Part shown: positions 24,023 to 36,041 of the stretch, in pieces
How the letters are laid out: each line of letters begins with the position of its first letter
Numbering within the stretch: the first letter of the stretch is position 1
From: Henckelia pumila
Lineage: Eukaryota; Streptophyta; Magnoliopsida; Lamiales; Gesneriaceae
NCBI RefSeq assembly: GCF_033568475.1
Contig: NW_027331831.1
Coordinates: 8,618,001-8,682,000 of the forward strand
DNA length: 64,000 bases
Reading direction: 5' to 3'
The notes under the pieces: generated by a model
Told to the model about the DNA's origin: nothing
Seen by the model: only the letters and a program-made list of their open reading frames with translations
Databases searched by the model: none
Made by a program: the position numbers and the translations under genes

Positions 24023-24232
24023 TGTTAGATTTCATAGTACAAGCCAAAATCCATGAAGAATAAAAAAGAACAAGTATGAAGGCAGACAAGGGTTTCGTGA
24101 GAATACAGAGTAAGTCAACTAGAATTGTTCAACTAACTATTACAATGACTAAGAATGAATACAAGTATTTAGGATTAAAAAAAAAGACTGAAATAACCTT
24201 ACTAGAAAAAATAAGATAAATACATTCTAACA
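24023..24232 (-). repeat. 5' LTR of copia-B
   Basis: The 210-bp partner of 18057-18267. The adjacent internal sequence 24007-24022 reads TTGTATAAGAGA on the minus strand, resembling TGGTATCAGAGC at 9 of 12 positions, the initiator-Met tRNA binding site. Confidence 0.85.
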
Positions 24233-24257
24233 CGCGAAAGAGATTTTCAAGGAATAA

Positions 24258-25051
24258 GACGATTTGAGATGTCAATACTTAGAGCTTAGAAATATGATTA
24301 TTCTTTTTTTGTAAGCTTGAATTGATGATATTGGGTATTTACTGTTTCATAGTAAATTTATTTCGAAATAGGATAGAATCGTATAGAAATATCACAAGTA
24401 CATTTTCTAACAATTAGATTGATTTTAATAAATTATGCATGAACTTTAATGGGGTAAATTAAACCGGCCTTACACCAATGAGATTTCATTGTCAACTCTT
24501 TCGGAGTGTATTAAGTTATCGTTTGGTGGCTGATTCTTATTGTTTTTATACACCACATTCACTTAGACATTCTTAAGGAGAAGAAAGTGTGTTATATATC
24601 GAGAAATAGTGATATTTTCGTGCATAAGACATATATTATGTTAATTTTTCAGATTGATTATAAACAACTCTCGTGGAAAAAAATGCATATAGTTTATTAT
24701 GTGTTAAATTTTATTCATTTAGTCCTAAATTTATGGTAATTTGACATTTTTTATTCTTTAAATGAAAATAATTAAAATCACAGTTAAATTGAAAATGTTT
24801 ATTTATTTTTTAACGTTAAAGCTCATAGTAATCTCGCTTAAGTTTAAAAATTTTAAAGCTTGACATCAACGTTTTGGTAAGTTTCGCTTTTTTAGAACCT
24901 TAAAAATACATGTTATATCAAAAAATATATTTGAAAAGACATATGATAGGTGCTGGGTCGGATCCAAAAATATTGTTCATATATGGGGCAAAATTCATAT
25001 AAAACAAAAGGTATAATTTATATAAAATAAAAACAAGTCTAGAAGTTAAAA

Positions 25052-25087
<36 letters not shown>

Positions 25088-25898
25088 CAATATAAATGTG
25101 CCTTGCAATTGATGTTTTCAATCGTTTATATTTTAATTTAATAATTTATGATACAATCATTTGATAAGTTATTAAATATATATTTCTCAATATATAAAAT
25201 TCAGTCTATTTTTAGAGTATGATCTCATTAATTTAACCAATAATCACTCATCATGTTGCGAAATCGATTATTCACAATCATCGTAGCGCAAAATGATATA
25301 TTTTACCATGGCAGTTATAATGGATAAAATTAAATTCAATGTTAAATCTTGTAACCATTGAAAATTCTACGTGCCTTCCAAATCCCATTTTTATTACGTG
25401 TGCAGAATTGATGAGAAGAGCTGAATGTAATTTATTTTACTAATTAAATAATAAGAGTATTATCGTAATTCCACGTTAAAAAAATCGAGGGGCCAACTAC
25501 AAAGGTGTGCTTGGGGGCCAAGACAGCACCTGTGCACCTACCACTTAACCTTGTCATGTAAGTTGTTAAAATGATTTAATTAATTTTTGAAAAAGTTTTT
25601 AGGAAGCATTTCTCAACTTAGGATTATAAGCTTTTTCAAACACTATCTTAGACTTGTTAGATTGATCCGTAGTTTGCATGGTCTAATCATTGATCCGAAA
25701 ATTTCTACAATAAATTGGGTAGGTCGTTGAGTCGGGATATTCAAGAAGAACAGAAATGAGTTTTAAAAGAGAAGGAGAACGTCTTGAAAGAGGACGATTT
25801 GACTTTGAAAGGAAGAATTGTTTAGATCATCAGTAAAACACATAAGAAAAAGATCTTTATTGCCCAAACTTTGGACTTTGGCGTAGAAGTCCTACTTA
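24258..25898. other. Spacer between copia-B and the nested retrotransposon block
   Basis: No gene is recognised. It contains an (ATT)n microsatellite at 25051-25088 and a short MITE-like piece at 25585-25650 with AAGTTTTTAGGAAGCA and CAAACACTATCTTA. Those two motifs are shared with the element at 55028. Confidence 0.45.
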
Positions 25899-25903
25899 GC
25901 TAA

Positions 25904-25993
25904 TGATGATGTTTGATAAAAAACGAGTGCCCGGGCTATCAGGGGTAGTGAAGTGGGCCTGATGAGAATGACCGGGCTGATGGGGATGGTATG
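25904..25993 (-). repeat. 3' LTR of the outer element, first 90 bp (left of SIRE insert)
   Basis: Matches the first 90 bp of the LTR at 48165 with few differences. It ends in GTATG, the SIRE target site. The LTR continues at 41568. Confidence 0.85.
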
Positions 25994-27666
25994 TGTTACG
26001 CCTTAAACGCATACAAATCTCGTGTTATGAGATAAATGTTTTTAATGCATTAACAAGTCTCGTAATATTATGTTTTGATGATTACAAAACTCGATTAATT
26101 GTTACTAACCATTTAAAGTGAGATTTTACAGATTAAATTTATTGATGATTAAATTCTTGGAATCTATTTTGAAGCTATACATGTATTTATAAAGTCTTGT
26201 ATTGCTCATTGAATGGATGAAACATTGTTAAGAGATATGAAGAAAAAGACAAGAAGAAGCCAAAGTATGGAGCAGCAACTTCCGAAAATTACTGGGAATT
26301 TTATAGACATTGAAATCCAATCTTCACCGGTCATAATATTTATGAGGAAGTTTTACATGTACTGTCCAAATTTTAGAGCAATCCAACGGCTAGATATGAA
26401 GTTATAATTTTTCCACAAAAGTTGTGCAGTACCTATTTCTGCAGAACTTGAAGCGAAAGATGAAGAATCAATTTATGAAAATTACTGGACGTTCTTGAGA
26501 CATCCAAATCAAATCTCCACCAATCAACATCAAGATACGGATGTTTTCAAACTTATATCAAAATTTCATATCAATCAAACGGCTAGATATGGAGTTATGA
26601 TTTTTTCACAAAGGTTGCACAGTACCTCTTTCTGCAGAACATGAAGCAAATGATGAAGAATCAAATTCAAAAAGTAACTGGGAATGATTGAGACATCCAA
26701 ATAAAATCTCCACCAATCCAATTCAAATTTAGGATGTTTTACAACCTCTGTCCAAATTTCAGATCAATCCAACGGATGGATTAGGAGATATGAATTTTTC
26801 AAATTTGTTGCACAGAACAAGTTCGAAAACATGATGAAGCAACTTCCGAAACATACTGGGCATGATTGATTCTTCAAATCTAATCTCTACCGTTCAGAAT
26901 GAAGATCCAGATGTTTTAAAGCTTCGTTTTAAATTTCAAATCACTCCAACGGTTAGATTGTGAGATATGATTTTTCCACAAAATCCGCTCAGTGCTGGGA
27001 AAAAGTAGGCAGCGGCGCCGAACACTTTTTGTCACTCCTTGACTTCTCAACACATGCTCCATGCACTCAAATCAGATTCAAATATTTGCCAACTATAAAT
27101 AGTGGTCATCCAAGGTCATTTGGAGATATCCCAACTCATCTCTTCTCTCCTTTGCAAGCAATTTCTCACTATCAAAGTGTTTGTGTGATATATTTGAGAG
27201 TGTTTGTAAAAATAGTTTGTGAGTTGGTTGTGCTATTGTTGTAAACACTTGAGTGTGAAGCCAAGTGTGTTGTGCTATCGTTGTAAGCACTTGAGTGTGA
27301 AGCCAAGTGTTTGTGTTGAGGCTATCCTTGGAGCCCTTAAGGCCAAGAGTATCGAGTTGTATCGGCGCGGTGATCGTGTCAAGTTTTACGGCTATCCTTG
27401 GAGCCATCAAGGCCAAGAAGTTGAAGTGCTAGTGAATCCTTGGTTAATCGATCTTAACCAAGAAGGGGACACGTAGACGATTTATCGTCGAACTTCCATA
27501 AACATATCCTATCTCATTTATCGTTTTATTTCTTTTACGCATTTATTTACCGCATTTATTTTTGATTGCTTTAAGTCTTCCGCTTGCGTATTTGCATAAT
27601 CGCTTTAAATTGCTAAAGTTCCCAATAGAACCTAAATCCCCGCCCCCCCCCCATTAGGTTCTAACA
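25994..27666 (+). repeat. 5' LTR of the SIRE element
   Basis: 1673 bp. A TATA box (CTATAAATAG) lies at 27093-27102. Upstream of it, about four or five diverged units of roughly 100-200 bp repeat the phrase ATCCAACGGCTAGATATG followed by a TTTTTCCACAAA-type stretch and CACAGTACCT (near 26380, 26580, 26770 and 26945). Downstream, CACTTGAGTGTGAAGCCAAG is duplicated (27248 and 27289), as is GGCTATCCTTGGAGCC (27319 and 27391). It ends with a C run and ATTAGGTTCTAACA. Confidence 0.88.
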
Positions 27667-27668
27667 AG

Positions 27669-27680
27669 TGGTATCAGAAC
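27669..27680 (+). promoter_or_regulatory. SIRE primer-binding site (initiator-Met tRNA)
   Basis: TGGTATCAGAAC begins two bases after the 5' LTR. It matches the 3' end of plant initiator-Met tRNA except near its end, and primes minus-strand synthesis. Confidence 0.85.
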
Positions 27681-27713
27681 CATCTTTTTCAAAATATTTT
27701 CAAAAAAGGCTCT

Positions 27714-28631
27714 ATGGCAAATCTAGCTAGCGATTGTGCTCAAGGGCAATCTATCAATCATCATCCTCTTTTCAACGGCATAAATTACGAATATTGGAAA
27801 AATCGAATGTCCCTATATATTCAATCTGTAGATTATGATCTTTGGAAAGTTACGGTAAAAGGTCCCTACAAACTTATGAAAGAGGTTGAAGAGATTAAAA
27901 TTCCTAAGGGAATGGATGACTTTACCAAGGAGGACATGCAATTAATTTCTCAAAATGCTAAAGCTATGAATATTTTGCATTGTTCTTTAGATATGAACGA
28001 GTACAACCAAATATCAATGTTCTCCTCCGCTAAAGAAATATGGGATAAATTGAAGATATGCCACGAGGGAACCAACCAGGTCAAGGAAACAAAGATTGAC
28101 CTCCTAGAGCTCAAACATGAGACATTTGAGATAGAAGCCTATGAAGATAGCGATGAGGAGGAAGCCAACATTTGTCTCATGGCCAAGGATGATGACAACG
28201 CCTCCGACGACGATGATGAGGTACCATCTTACGATGAATTACTACAAGCTTATAAGCTTATGTTTGACATGGCAAAATCACTTAGAAAAGAAAATAGAAA
28301 CCTCAAAAATGAATTAGAATCTAAGGAGCATGAAAACCTAAGATTAAAGGATGACATAGCTCACTTAGAAAAATTTTTTGATAAGTTCAATGTTAGTCGT
28401 AATAAATTGAATAATCTACTTAGGATGCAGAAATGTAGTTTTGATAAGGGTGGAATAGAGTATGAAAAGAAATTAATAGACTTTACTAGTCTCATTGTTA
28501 AAACTAAAATGAGATCACCCCTTACATGCTCTTATTGTTGTAAAATTGGTCATGTTAGACATAAATGTAGATCTTTAAGATTTCAATATGATCAAAAGAG
28601 CTATATGAAATGGAAGCCTAAGAGTACTTAA
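27714..28631 (+). pseudogene. gag: SIRE gag, internally deleted
   Basis: 305 codons from ATG 27714. The N-terminal part (NHHPLFNGINYEYWKNRM, LYIQSVDYDLW) is the DUF4219/UBN2-type copia gag. The frame then jumps from ELKHETFE at about residue 140 directly to an acidic stretch (EDSDEEEANICLMAKDDD). This implies that most of the UBN2 domain has been lost in frame. A coiled-coil-like region follows, and then a zinc knuckle CSYCCKIGHVRHKC (CX2CX4HX4C). It ends at a TAA after WKPKST, where the family usually continues into protease. Confidence 0.8.
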
Positions 28632-31037
28632 CAACTCATCAGTTGGCATTATGAGATCATGATCTAAGGGAGTTCATCATAGACCGATTTAAACTGCCTT
28701 GACTTGCAACTGGTCTTCCTGATGAACGCTGCTCTGTCCAAGGAAATAGGTTTTTAAAGAGACCATAACCCTACCTACTACTGGGAGCACTCTTAGAAAG
28801 TGGCGATGATGTTGCTATGAGAGACTGAACTCTTAGAAGTTTATTTTGTATCTCTCTTTTCTAACACTGTGGACCCAAAAGAACTAAAGGGTACCAAAAT
28901 CAAATTCTTGTAGGGAAATAGGAAAACTGTTCTTCCTAGCATATGGTATCTAGATAGTGGATGTTCTAGACATATGATGGGGAACAAAGAGCTACTCCAA
29001 TCGATCAAACCAAAGGAGAAGGGATCTGTCACCTTTGGAGACAACAACAAAGGAGTTATCGAAGGAATCGGCTCAATAGATATTTCTAAATCCTGCTTAA
29101 TTGATGATGTACTTCTAGTGAAAGGACTTAAGTATAATCTACTAAGCATAAGTCAATTGTGCGATAGAGGTTATGAAGTCAAATTCACTCCCCAACACTG
29201 CACTATATCACTCACATCTGACAAATCTATAAATTTCAAAGGATATAGAAGTGAAAATGTATACAAGGTTTCTTTAAATAATTTATCTTTATCAAACATC
29301 AAAAGCCTTGTATCCTTGAATGTTGATGACAACATTCTTTGGCATAAACGACTAGGTCATGTTGGTCCTAGTACCATAGAAAAACTTTTTAAACTTGACT
29401 TAGTTGTTGGTATGCCAAAACTCAATTTAAAATTAGATTCTATTTGTGATGTGTGTCAACTTGGCAAACACACAAGGGAATCTTTTAAAAGCAAAAATTT
29501 TGTATAAACTTCTATGCCCCTTGAACTTTTTCACCTAGATCTATGTGGTCCCTCGAGGAACGCTAGCCTAGAAGGGAAGCTTTATGCATTTGTCATTGTG
29601 GATGATTTATCACGTTACACGTGGACATTGTTTTTAGCCCACAAAAATGATGTCTTTGATTATTTTAAAACTTTTGTCAAACGTGTTGAGAATGAGAAAA
29701 ATCTTTCTATCAAACAGATCCGTAGTGACCACGGAACTGAATTTCAAAATGAGAGTTTTACAAATTTTTGTGAAGAGAAAGGTATCGGTCACAATTTTTC
29801 TTGTCCTAGGACTCCTCAACAAAACGGGGTCGTTGAGAGGAAAAATAGGACACTTGTGGAGATTGCAAGGACCATGATATGTGAGCATTCTCTACCAAAA
29901 TATTTTTGGGCTGAAGCAATGAACACTGCCTATTACATTATCAATCGTGTATCAATAAGGCCAATTCTCAAGAAAACTCCATATGAATTATGGAGAGGGA
30001 GAAAGCCTAACATTTCATACTTTCGAGCTTTCGGTTCCAAATGCTACATACATAATAACGGTAAGGACAACCTTGGAAAATTTGATGCCAAATCCAACAA
30101 AGGTATTTTTTTCGGATATTCTACCACAAGTAAGGCTTTTAGAGTATTTAATAAACGCACCTTACTTGTTGAAGAATCAATGCATGTTATATTTGATGAA
30201 TCTATGTCTATAGTTCCTCGTAATACTAATGATGATGTAGAATTACTCGAAGAAGAAATGGTCTCCTCAAGTTTAAATAAAATAGATGTTTCTGTTGAGG
30301 AAACACCACTTCCGAAGGATTGAACGCTTCACAAAGATCATCCTATAGATCTTATCATTGGAAGTTCTTCGAAGGGAGTAACCACTCGCTCTTCACTTAA
30401 TAATATCTGCAATCATCTTGCTTTTGTTTCGCATGTTGAACCTAAGTGCATTTATGATGCTTTATTAGATGATTCATGGATTATTGCTATGCAAGATGAA
30501 TTGAATGAATTCAAGCGTAATGATGTTTGGTATCTTGTTCCTAGGCCGCATGATAGATCTATTATTGGTACTAAATGGGTCTTTAGGAATAAACTTGATG
30601 AGCATGATACTATCACTAGAAATAAAGCTAGACTTGTAGCAAAAGGATATATTCAAGAAGAAGACATAGATTATGATAAAACTTATGTGCCTGTTGCTAG
30701 ACTAGAATCTATTCGCATGCTACTTGCTTTTGTTTGCTCTAGAAATTTTAAGTTATTTCAAATGGATGTCAAAAGTGCATTTCTTAATGGTGAATTAAAA
30801 GAGGAAGTGTACATTGAACAACTTGATGGCTTTGTTGATGCATTATTGTCTGATCATGTGTATAGACTAAACAAAGCATTGTATGGTTTGAAACAAGCTC
30901 CTCGAGCTTGGTATTAAAAATTATCAACTTTTCTTCTTTCAAATGGTTTTTCAAGAGGAAAAATTGATATTACGTTGTTTACCAAACATGCTAAAGATGA
31001 CTTATTGATTGTGCAAATTTATTTTGATGACATAATA
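28632..31037 (+). pseudogene. pol: SIRE pol, 5' part (protease, integrase, RT N-terminal half)
   Basis: The protease motif WYLDSGCSRHMMG is at about 28940-28980. GAG-pre-integrase LWHKRLGHVGP with CDVC ends in a stop at 29507. The integrase core has HLDLCGPS, VIVDDLSRYTW and TPQQNGVVERKNRTL (29514-29880). Further stops lie at 30321-30323 and after RAWY at 30915-30917. The RT block [18 protein letters not shown] is near 30770. The frame runs into the gypsy insertion within the RT catalytic motif YFDDI. Stops in at least four places make this non-functional. Confidence 0.85.
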
Positions 31038-32452
31038 TGTAATGACCTAACCCGGATCCACTATCTAATCAGAGTTATAGTAAAAGCGCACGCAATAAAA
31101 GCTTAAAGCGTAAAGTGCGGATAATTAAAATACAACAAATCCAATCGGCAGAATACAACCGACGCTATCACAAGTGTATAAATACTGTTTATACAACCAA
31201 ATCGAAGGTTCAGAGTAATTAAATCCCTACCCTCTACAACCTTGGACTCTCCCTAACTCTCAATTCTGCTGGGAGCCGCCTGAACCGTCCAGCCTCAAAC
31301 CTGCCCCGCCACAAGGTACACAACGAATACCCAAACACAGGGGCGTGAACTAGAACGCTCAATACGAAGCAATGATATAAATACAAATATGCGCACACAG
31401 ATGATTTAAAACTCAAGTGAAAACACTTGCTCATGGTGCCAAGAATATACAGTACCGGCTAGAGAGCTACTCCGCGGGGTACTCGTATATTCCATATCAG
31501 GGCTGAGCCAACCCCATCCTGACCCGAATCCAAAACAGGATACAAGCCTCAAATGGAAACTGTCATACCTGACTCGAGTCCAAAATGAGATCATCGTTCC
31601 CTATGGAGACTGTCAATGACTCACATCTCTCCGGATGCAGTCACACGTAAAATCATGTATGTGCTAAGGCGGTAAAACATGCTAAAACATGATAAAACAT
31701 ATAGCACATACTCATGCAACATATAAGCAAATATATCATGTCGGCTATCTCGGTCAGTACTTACGTACCTCTAACACTGCTGGTCAAACCTAGCTCCACT
31801 GATCTAGACTCCAAGCCTACTAGTCCAGTCTACTGCTACTACAATGCAGATATCCATGCATCAACAATAAAGCTCTAAAAGCCTTAATTAAGCTATTGCA
31901 TACTCCTAAATATTTTTAGGATGCCAATGATATACTTGCGTCCGTCGTTAGCCCTTTGCTGACGATAGCCTCAAAACTAGGCCAAAGCTCCGTGATTACC
32001 CCTAGATCACTAAGCCACTTCCGGATTCCCCGTAGGACGCCTAGATCTCCCTAGATCTGAGTTAGAAGGCTTAGGAATCAAAGAGAAGAGAGGAAAAAGG
32101 TGCGAGAAAATGAATTCTCGGACCCTCTATTTATAGGCAACGTTCGGAGCCTCCGAACCCGGTTTGGAACGTCCGATCACGATCGAAACTTCCGATCGCC
32201 CCTTCGGAGCTTCTGATCGCCCGATATTACGTCAGCCATGACGTCACCTTGCTGACATAACCGATGACGTGTACTCTAAGTTCGATCGGAGCTTTCGATC
32301 TCGCCGACGGAGCTTCCGATCTCGATCGGAGCTTCCGATCCACTTCGGATCCTCCGAACTCCTCTTCGGGCCGTCCGATCTATCTTGGACTATTTAGGCA
32401 TAATTTAGTAATCAATTACCTTAATTACCTTGATTAATTGCGGGTTACTACA
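31038..32452 (-). repeat. 3' LTR of the chromovirus
   Basis: Starts TGTAGTAACC and ends GGTCATTACA on the minus strand. A TATA box CTATAAATAG (plus coordinates 32127-32136) separates a U3 rich in palindromes from R/U5. It is one small indel class longer than its partner at 37113. Confidence 0.9.
32141..32385 (-). promoter_or_regulatory. U3 array of GATCGGA...TCCGATC palindromes and TGACGTCA
   Basis: Directly upstream of the LTR TATA box, about ten half or full palindromes of the form (GATC)GGAGCTTCC(GATC), or with TTCGGA/TCCGAA ends, are packed into 245 bp. Among them are TGACGTCA (32239-32246) and flanking TACGTCA, TGACAT and TGACGTG, which look like plant bZIP (TGA/as-1-type) sites. The same arrangement occurs at 38214-38440, and a diverged one at 22095-22350. 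A promoter or enhancer role is inferred from position. Confidence 0.5.
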
Positions 32453-32567
32453 TTCTCCCCCACTTAAAAAATTTCATCCTCGAAATTATAGTCAGAGGAG
32501 AATTCCACACGAATGCTCTTTATTACAACTGAACAAGTACAAACTTGATACAAGAAAGTACAAAATC

Positions 32568-33838
32568 TCAAAACAACTCGGGATGCTCGGCTAACATTTG
32601 ACTCTCCAATTCCCAAGTAGCTTCCTCTGTACCTCTGCGCTGCCACTGTACCATTACCAACGGTATGCGCTTGTTACGAAGCACCTTGTCCTTCCTGTCG
32701 AGAATCCTGAGAGGTTTCTCCACATATGACAAATCGTGGTCTAGTTGCACCTCAATCGGACGCAAGATGTGGGACTGATCCGCCACGTACTGTCTCAACA
32801 AAGACACGTGAAACACATCATGAATCTTCGAAAGATTCGGTGGCAAGGCTAGACGATAAGCCACGTCTCCAACTTTCTCGAGAATCTCGAAAGGACCAAT
32901 AAATCTAGGTATCAGCTTACCCTTGCGACCAAACCTCATCACCTTCCGGAAAGGTGACACACGCAAGAAAACATACTCTCCTACCTCAAAATGAAGTGGT
33001 CTGCGGTGAGTGTTCGCGTAGCTAGCCTGTCGATCCTGGGCTGCCTTAACCCTACGTCGGATCAATTCTACTGCATCAATCATCTGTTGAATCATCTGAG
33101 GACCCTCAACCTACGCTCGCCAACCTCGTCCCAAAACAAAGGTGTACAACAACGGCGTTCATAAAGAGCCTCAAATGGTGCCATGCCAATGCTGCGATGA
33201 AAACTATTGTTGTAGGCGAACTCCACCAAGGGTAAATGATCATGCCACGCTGGACCAAAATCCATTACTGCCGTGCGAAGCATATCCTCTAGAGTGCGAA
33301 TAGTACGCTCCGACTGTCCGTCCGTCTCTGGATGATAAGTCGTACTCAAGCTCAAAGTAGTACCAAGGGCTCGCTGGAAACTACCCCAAAATCTCGAGGT
33401 GAATCTCGGATCTCTATCGCTGACAATGCTCAACGGAATCCCATGCAATCGAACAATCTCTCGCACATACAATTGCGCCATCCTATCAAAGGTGTAATCG
33501 CGGTTATAGGGAAGAAAATGCGCTGACTTTGACAACCGATCCACGACAACCCAAATAGCATCACAATTCTTGGAAGACATAGGCAAGTGGGTGACAAAGT
33601 CCATCGTCACATGCTCCCACTTCCATTCAGGAATCTCTAAGCTGTGAAGTAACCCTCCGGGTCGTCTAAACTCTACCTTGACTTGTTGACACACAAGGCA
33701 TCGAGATACAAACTGATAAACGCTGCGCTTCATTCCTTTCCACCAAAATCGAGTGCGAAGATCCTTATACATCTTCATGCTGCCTGGGTGTACAGAGAAT
33801 CGACTGCGGTGAGCTTGCGATAAGATCTCCTCCCTCAA
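32568..33838 (-). pseudogene. pol: Chromovirus integrase and chromodomain-like tail, frameshifted
   Basis: The integrase (33092-33838) starts with the zinc motif [18 protein letters not shown] and CLVCQQ. It contains the core residues in MDFVTHLP, IVSDRDPRFTSRFW and TYHPETDGQSERTIRTLEDM, so D, D and E are all present. A frameshift near 33100 separates it from the C-terminal part (32568-33095). That part contains the GPFEILEKVG/HDVFHVSLL module and a chromodomain-like end (EKPLRILDRKDK, then MVQWQRRGTEEATWELE). It ends HPELF-stop. A chromodomain at this place is the mark of Tekay/Del chromoviruses. Confidence 0.85.
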
Positions 33839-36008
33839 AGTAGAATCCTCGGGTAAGACACAACAGACCGTCTCCTTGCAGATGAAAACCAGAAGTATTA
33901 CTACCCTCAGCCAAACGGGCCAACTTCTGAGTCTTTAGATCAGAATTCTGAGCTTCCCGGATTCGTCTGTATAGCGCTGGCTCTGCAAGCACAGAAGAAA
34001 CACGAATCCCTTGCTGTTCTTTCTTATGATGGAATGTGAATCCTAAAGAACAACACTCCTCCACTGCCTTCGAAACTGAATTGGTATGAAGGGAACTCAC
34101 ATAAATCTTGCGACTAGGCGCATCAGCAACGGGATTAGAAGAACCTGGATGGTACTTGATCTCACAATCATAATCCTTCAACAGATCCATCCAACGACGC
34201 TGCCGCATGTTCAACTCAGCCTGAGTGAACAGATATTTCAAACTCTTATGATCGGTGAAGATCTCAAATCGTTCTCCGTACAAATAATGACGCCATATCT
34301 TAAGAGCAAAGACAATGGCTGCAAGTTCTAAATCATGTACGGGATAGTTCTCCTCGTGAGTCTTCAGCTGTCTGGAAGCATAAGCGATCACATGGCCATT
34401 CTGAGTCAACACACACCCCAAACCCTGGAGAGAAGTATCAGTGAAGACTACAAAACCACCTGATCCAGAAGGTAAAGCAAGAACTGGAGCTGTCGTCAGA
34501 CGACGTCTCAACTCACAAAAATTGTCTTCACAAGTATCAGACCAAACAAAAGAAACGTCTTTCTTCGTCAACTGAGTCAATGGCTTAGCTATTTGAGAGA
34601 AATTCTCCACAAAACGACGATAGTATCCTGCTAAACCAAGGAAACTACGAATCTCAGAAGCTGTAGTCGGACGTGACCAATTCAAAATAGCCTCTGTCTT
34701 GCTAGGATCCACAGATACTCCCTCCTGAGAAATGACATGACCAAGGAACACTACTCGGTCAATCCAGAAGTCACACTTACTCAGCTTCGCGTACAACTGT
34801 CTCTCCCTCAAGACCTGCAGTACAGTATAGAGATGGTAGGCATGCTCATCCATGCTGCGAGAATACACCAAAATGTCATCGATGAACACCACCACGAACT
34901 TATCCAAAAAGTCGCGAAAAACTCGGTTCATCAGATCCATAAAAACAGCTGGAGCATTCGTCAAACCAAACGGCATCACTAGAAACTCATAGTGTCCATA
35001 CCGCGTACGAAATGCTATCTTAGGAACATCCTCCTGTCGAACTCGCAACTGATGATACCCAGACCGAAGATCAATCTTCGAGTAGATAGAAGTACCCTGC
35101 AACTGATCAAAGAGATCATCTATCCGCGGAAGAGGATACTTATTCTTCACCGTCGCTTGATTCAATTGACGGTAGTCGATACGCAACCGCATTGAACCAT
35201 CCTTCTTCTTGACAAACAGTACTGGGGCTCCCCATGGCGAAACACTAGGTCGAATATAACCCTTATCAAGAAGATCTTGCAATTGCTTCTGCAGCTCTTT
35301 CATTTCTGACGGTGCCAATCCGTAAGGAGTTCTGGAAATCGGTGCAGTCCCTGGCACTAACTCAATGCCAAACTCAATCTCCCTAACTGGTGGCAAACCT
35401 AGAATTTCCTTCGAAAACACATCTGAAAAGTCACGAACCACTGGTATCTCTTGGATATCTGGCTCTCCTAAGGATGCGTCAATGGCGTAGATAAGGTAGC
35501 CTTCCCCGCCAGACTCTAATGCACGCCGGGTCTTCAGAGCTGAAACCACTGGCATCGGGGGTCGCGCTCCCTCACCATAGAAATACCACGACTCGTCATC
35601 CTCTGGACGAAACTGAACAAACCTCTGATAGCAATCCACTATCGCTCGGTAGGTAGTCAATAGATCTATCCGAATGATGCAATCAAAATCCTCCATCGCT
35701 AGTATCATTAGGTTCGCACTAAGCTCATGTCCCTCGAAATCCAAAACACAACCCACAACTAGACGCTTGGCTAAAACCTCGCTACCCATAGGAGTAGAAA
35801 CCACTAGCAACGTGTCTAAAGGAATAAATGGCAACTTATACTTCTTAGCAAAACGTGCTGAGACAAAATAATGTGATGCACTGGTATCAATTAAAACATA
35901 TGCAGGAAAACCACATAAACTACAGATACCTGTAATCATCCGATCGCTGTCAGCCTCTGCCTGCTCCTGGTTAAGCGCAAAGACCTGACCCTGGGCACAT
36001 GGCCTCAA
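33765..36008 (-). pseudogene. pol: Chromovirus protease, reverse transcriptase and RNase H
   Basis: This frame of about 750 codons carries the protease with [12 protein letters not shown], where the usual DTGA reads DTSA, so the catalytic loop is altered. The RT has [50 protein letters not shown] and the catalytic FIDDILVYS. RNase H has [13 protein letters not shown] and [12 protein letters not shown]. It is in the same frame as gag, separated by a TAG at 36042-36044, which could be a readthrough site or a disabling mutation. A frameshift near 33860 puts the integrase in another frame. Confidence 0.88.
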
Positions 36009-36041
36009 CGAAGAATGACCCCGAAAAGGAGTCTGAGTAGG

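Larger units (their letters stand above)
18057..24232 (-). mobile_element. Decayed Ty1/copia retrotransposon (copia-B), split by a gypsy solo LTR
   Basis: Two short LTRs (18057-18267 and 24023-24232, about 210 bp) begin TGTTAGAATG and end CTAACA or CTTACA on the minus strand. A purine tract TTGTTGGGGGG abuts the left LTR. Next to the right LTR, TTGTATAAGAGA is a mutated form of the initiator-Met primer-binding site. The flanks CACGG and CGCGA agree at three of five bases and both differences are G/A, consistent with an old, mutated duplication. The coding region is broken many times. A 1443-bp gypsy solo LTR interrupts it. Confidence 0.85.

Noticed and set aside
24918-25121. Short frame with a run of asparagines
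   Set aside because: It is only the translation of the (ATT)n microsatellite at 25051-25088.
27093-27476. Overlapping frames of 85-107 codons on both strands in the SIRE LTR (and again at 40995-41378)
   Set aside because: They lie in the LTR downstream of the TATA box, are produced by short internal duplications, and match no protein.
31234-31594. Two minus-strand frames of 62-66 codons, repeated at 37308-37668
   Set aside because: They occur identically in both chromovirus LTRs, in non-coding LTR sequence, with no domain.
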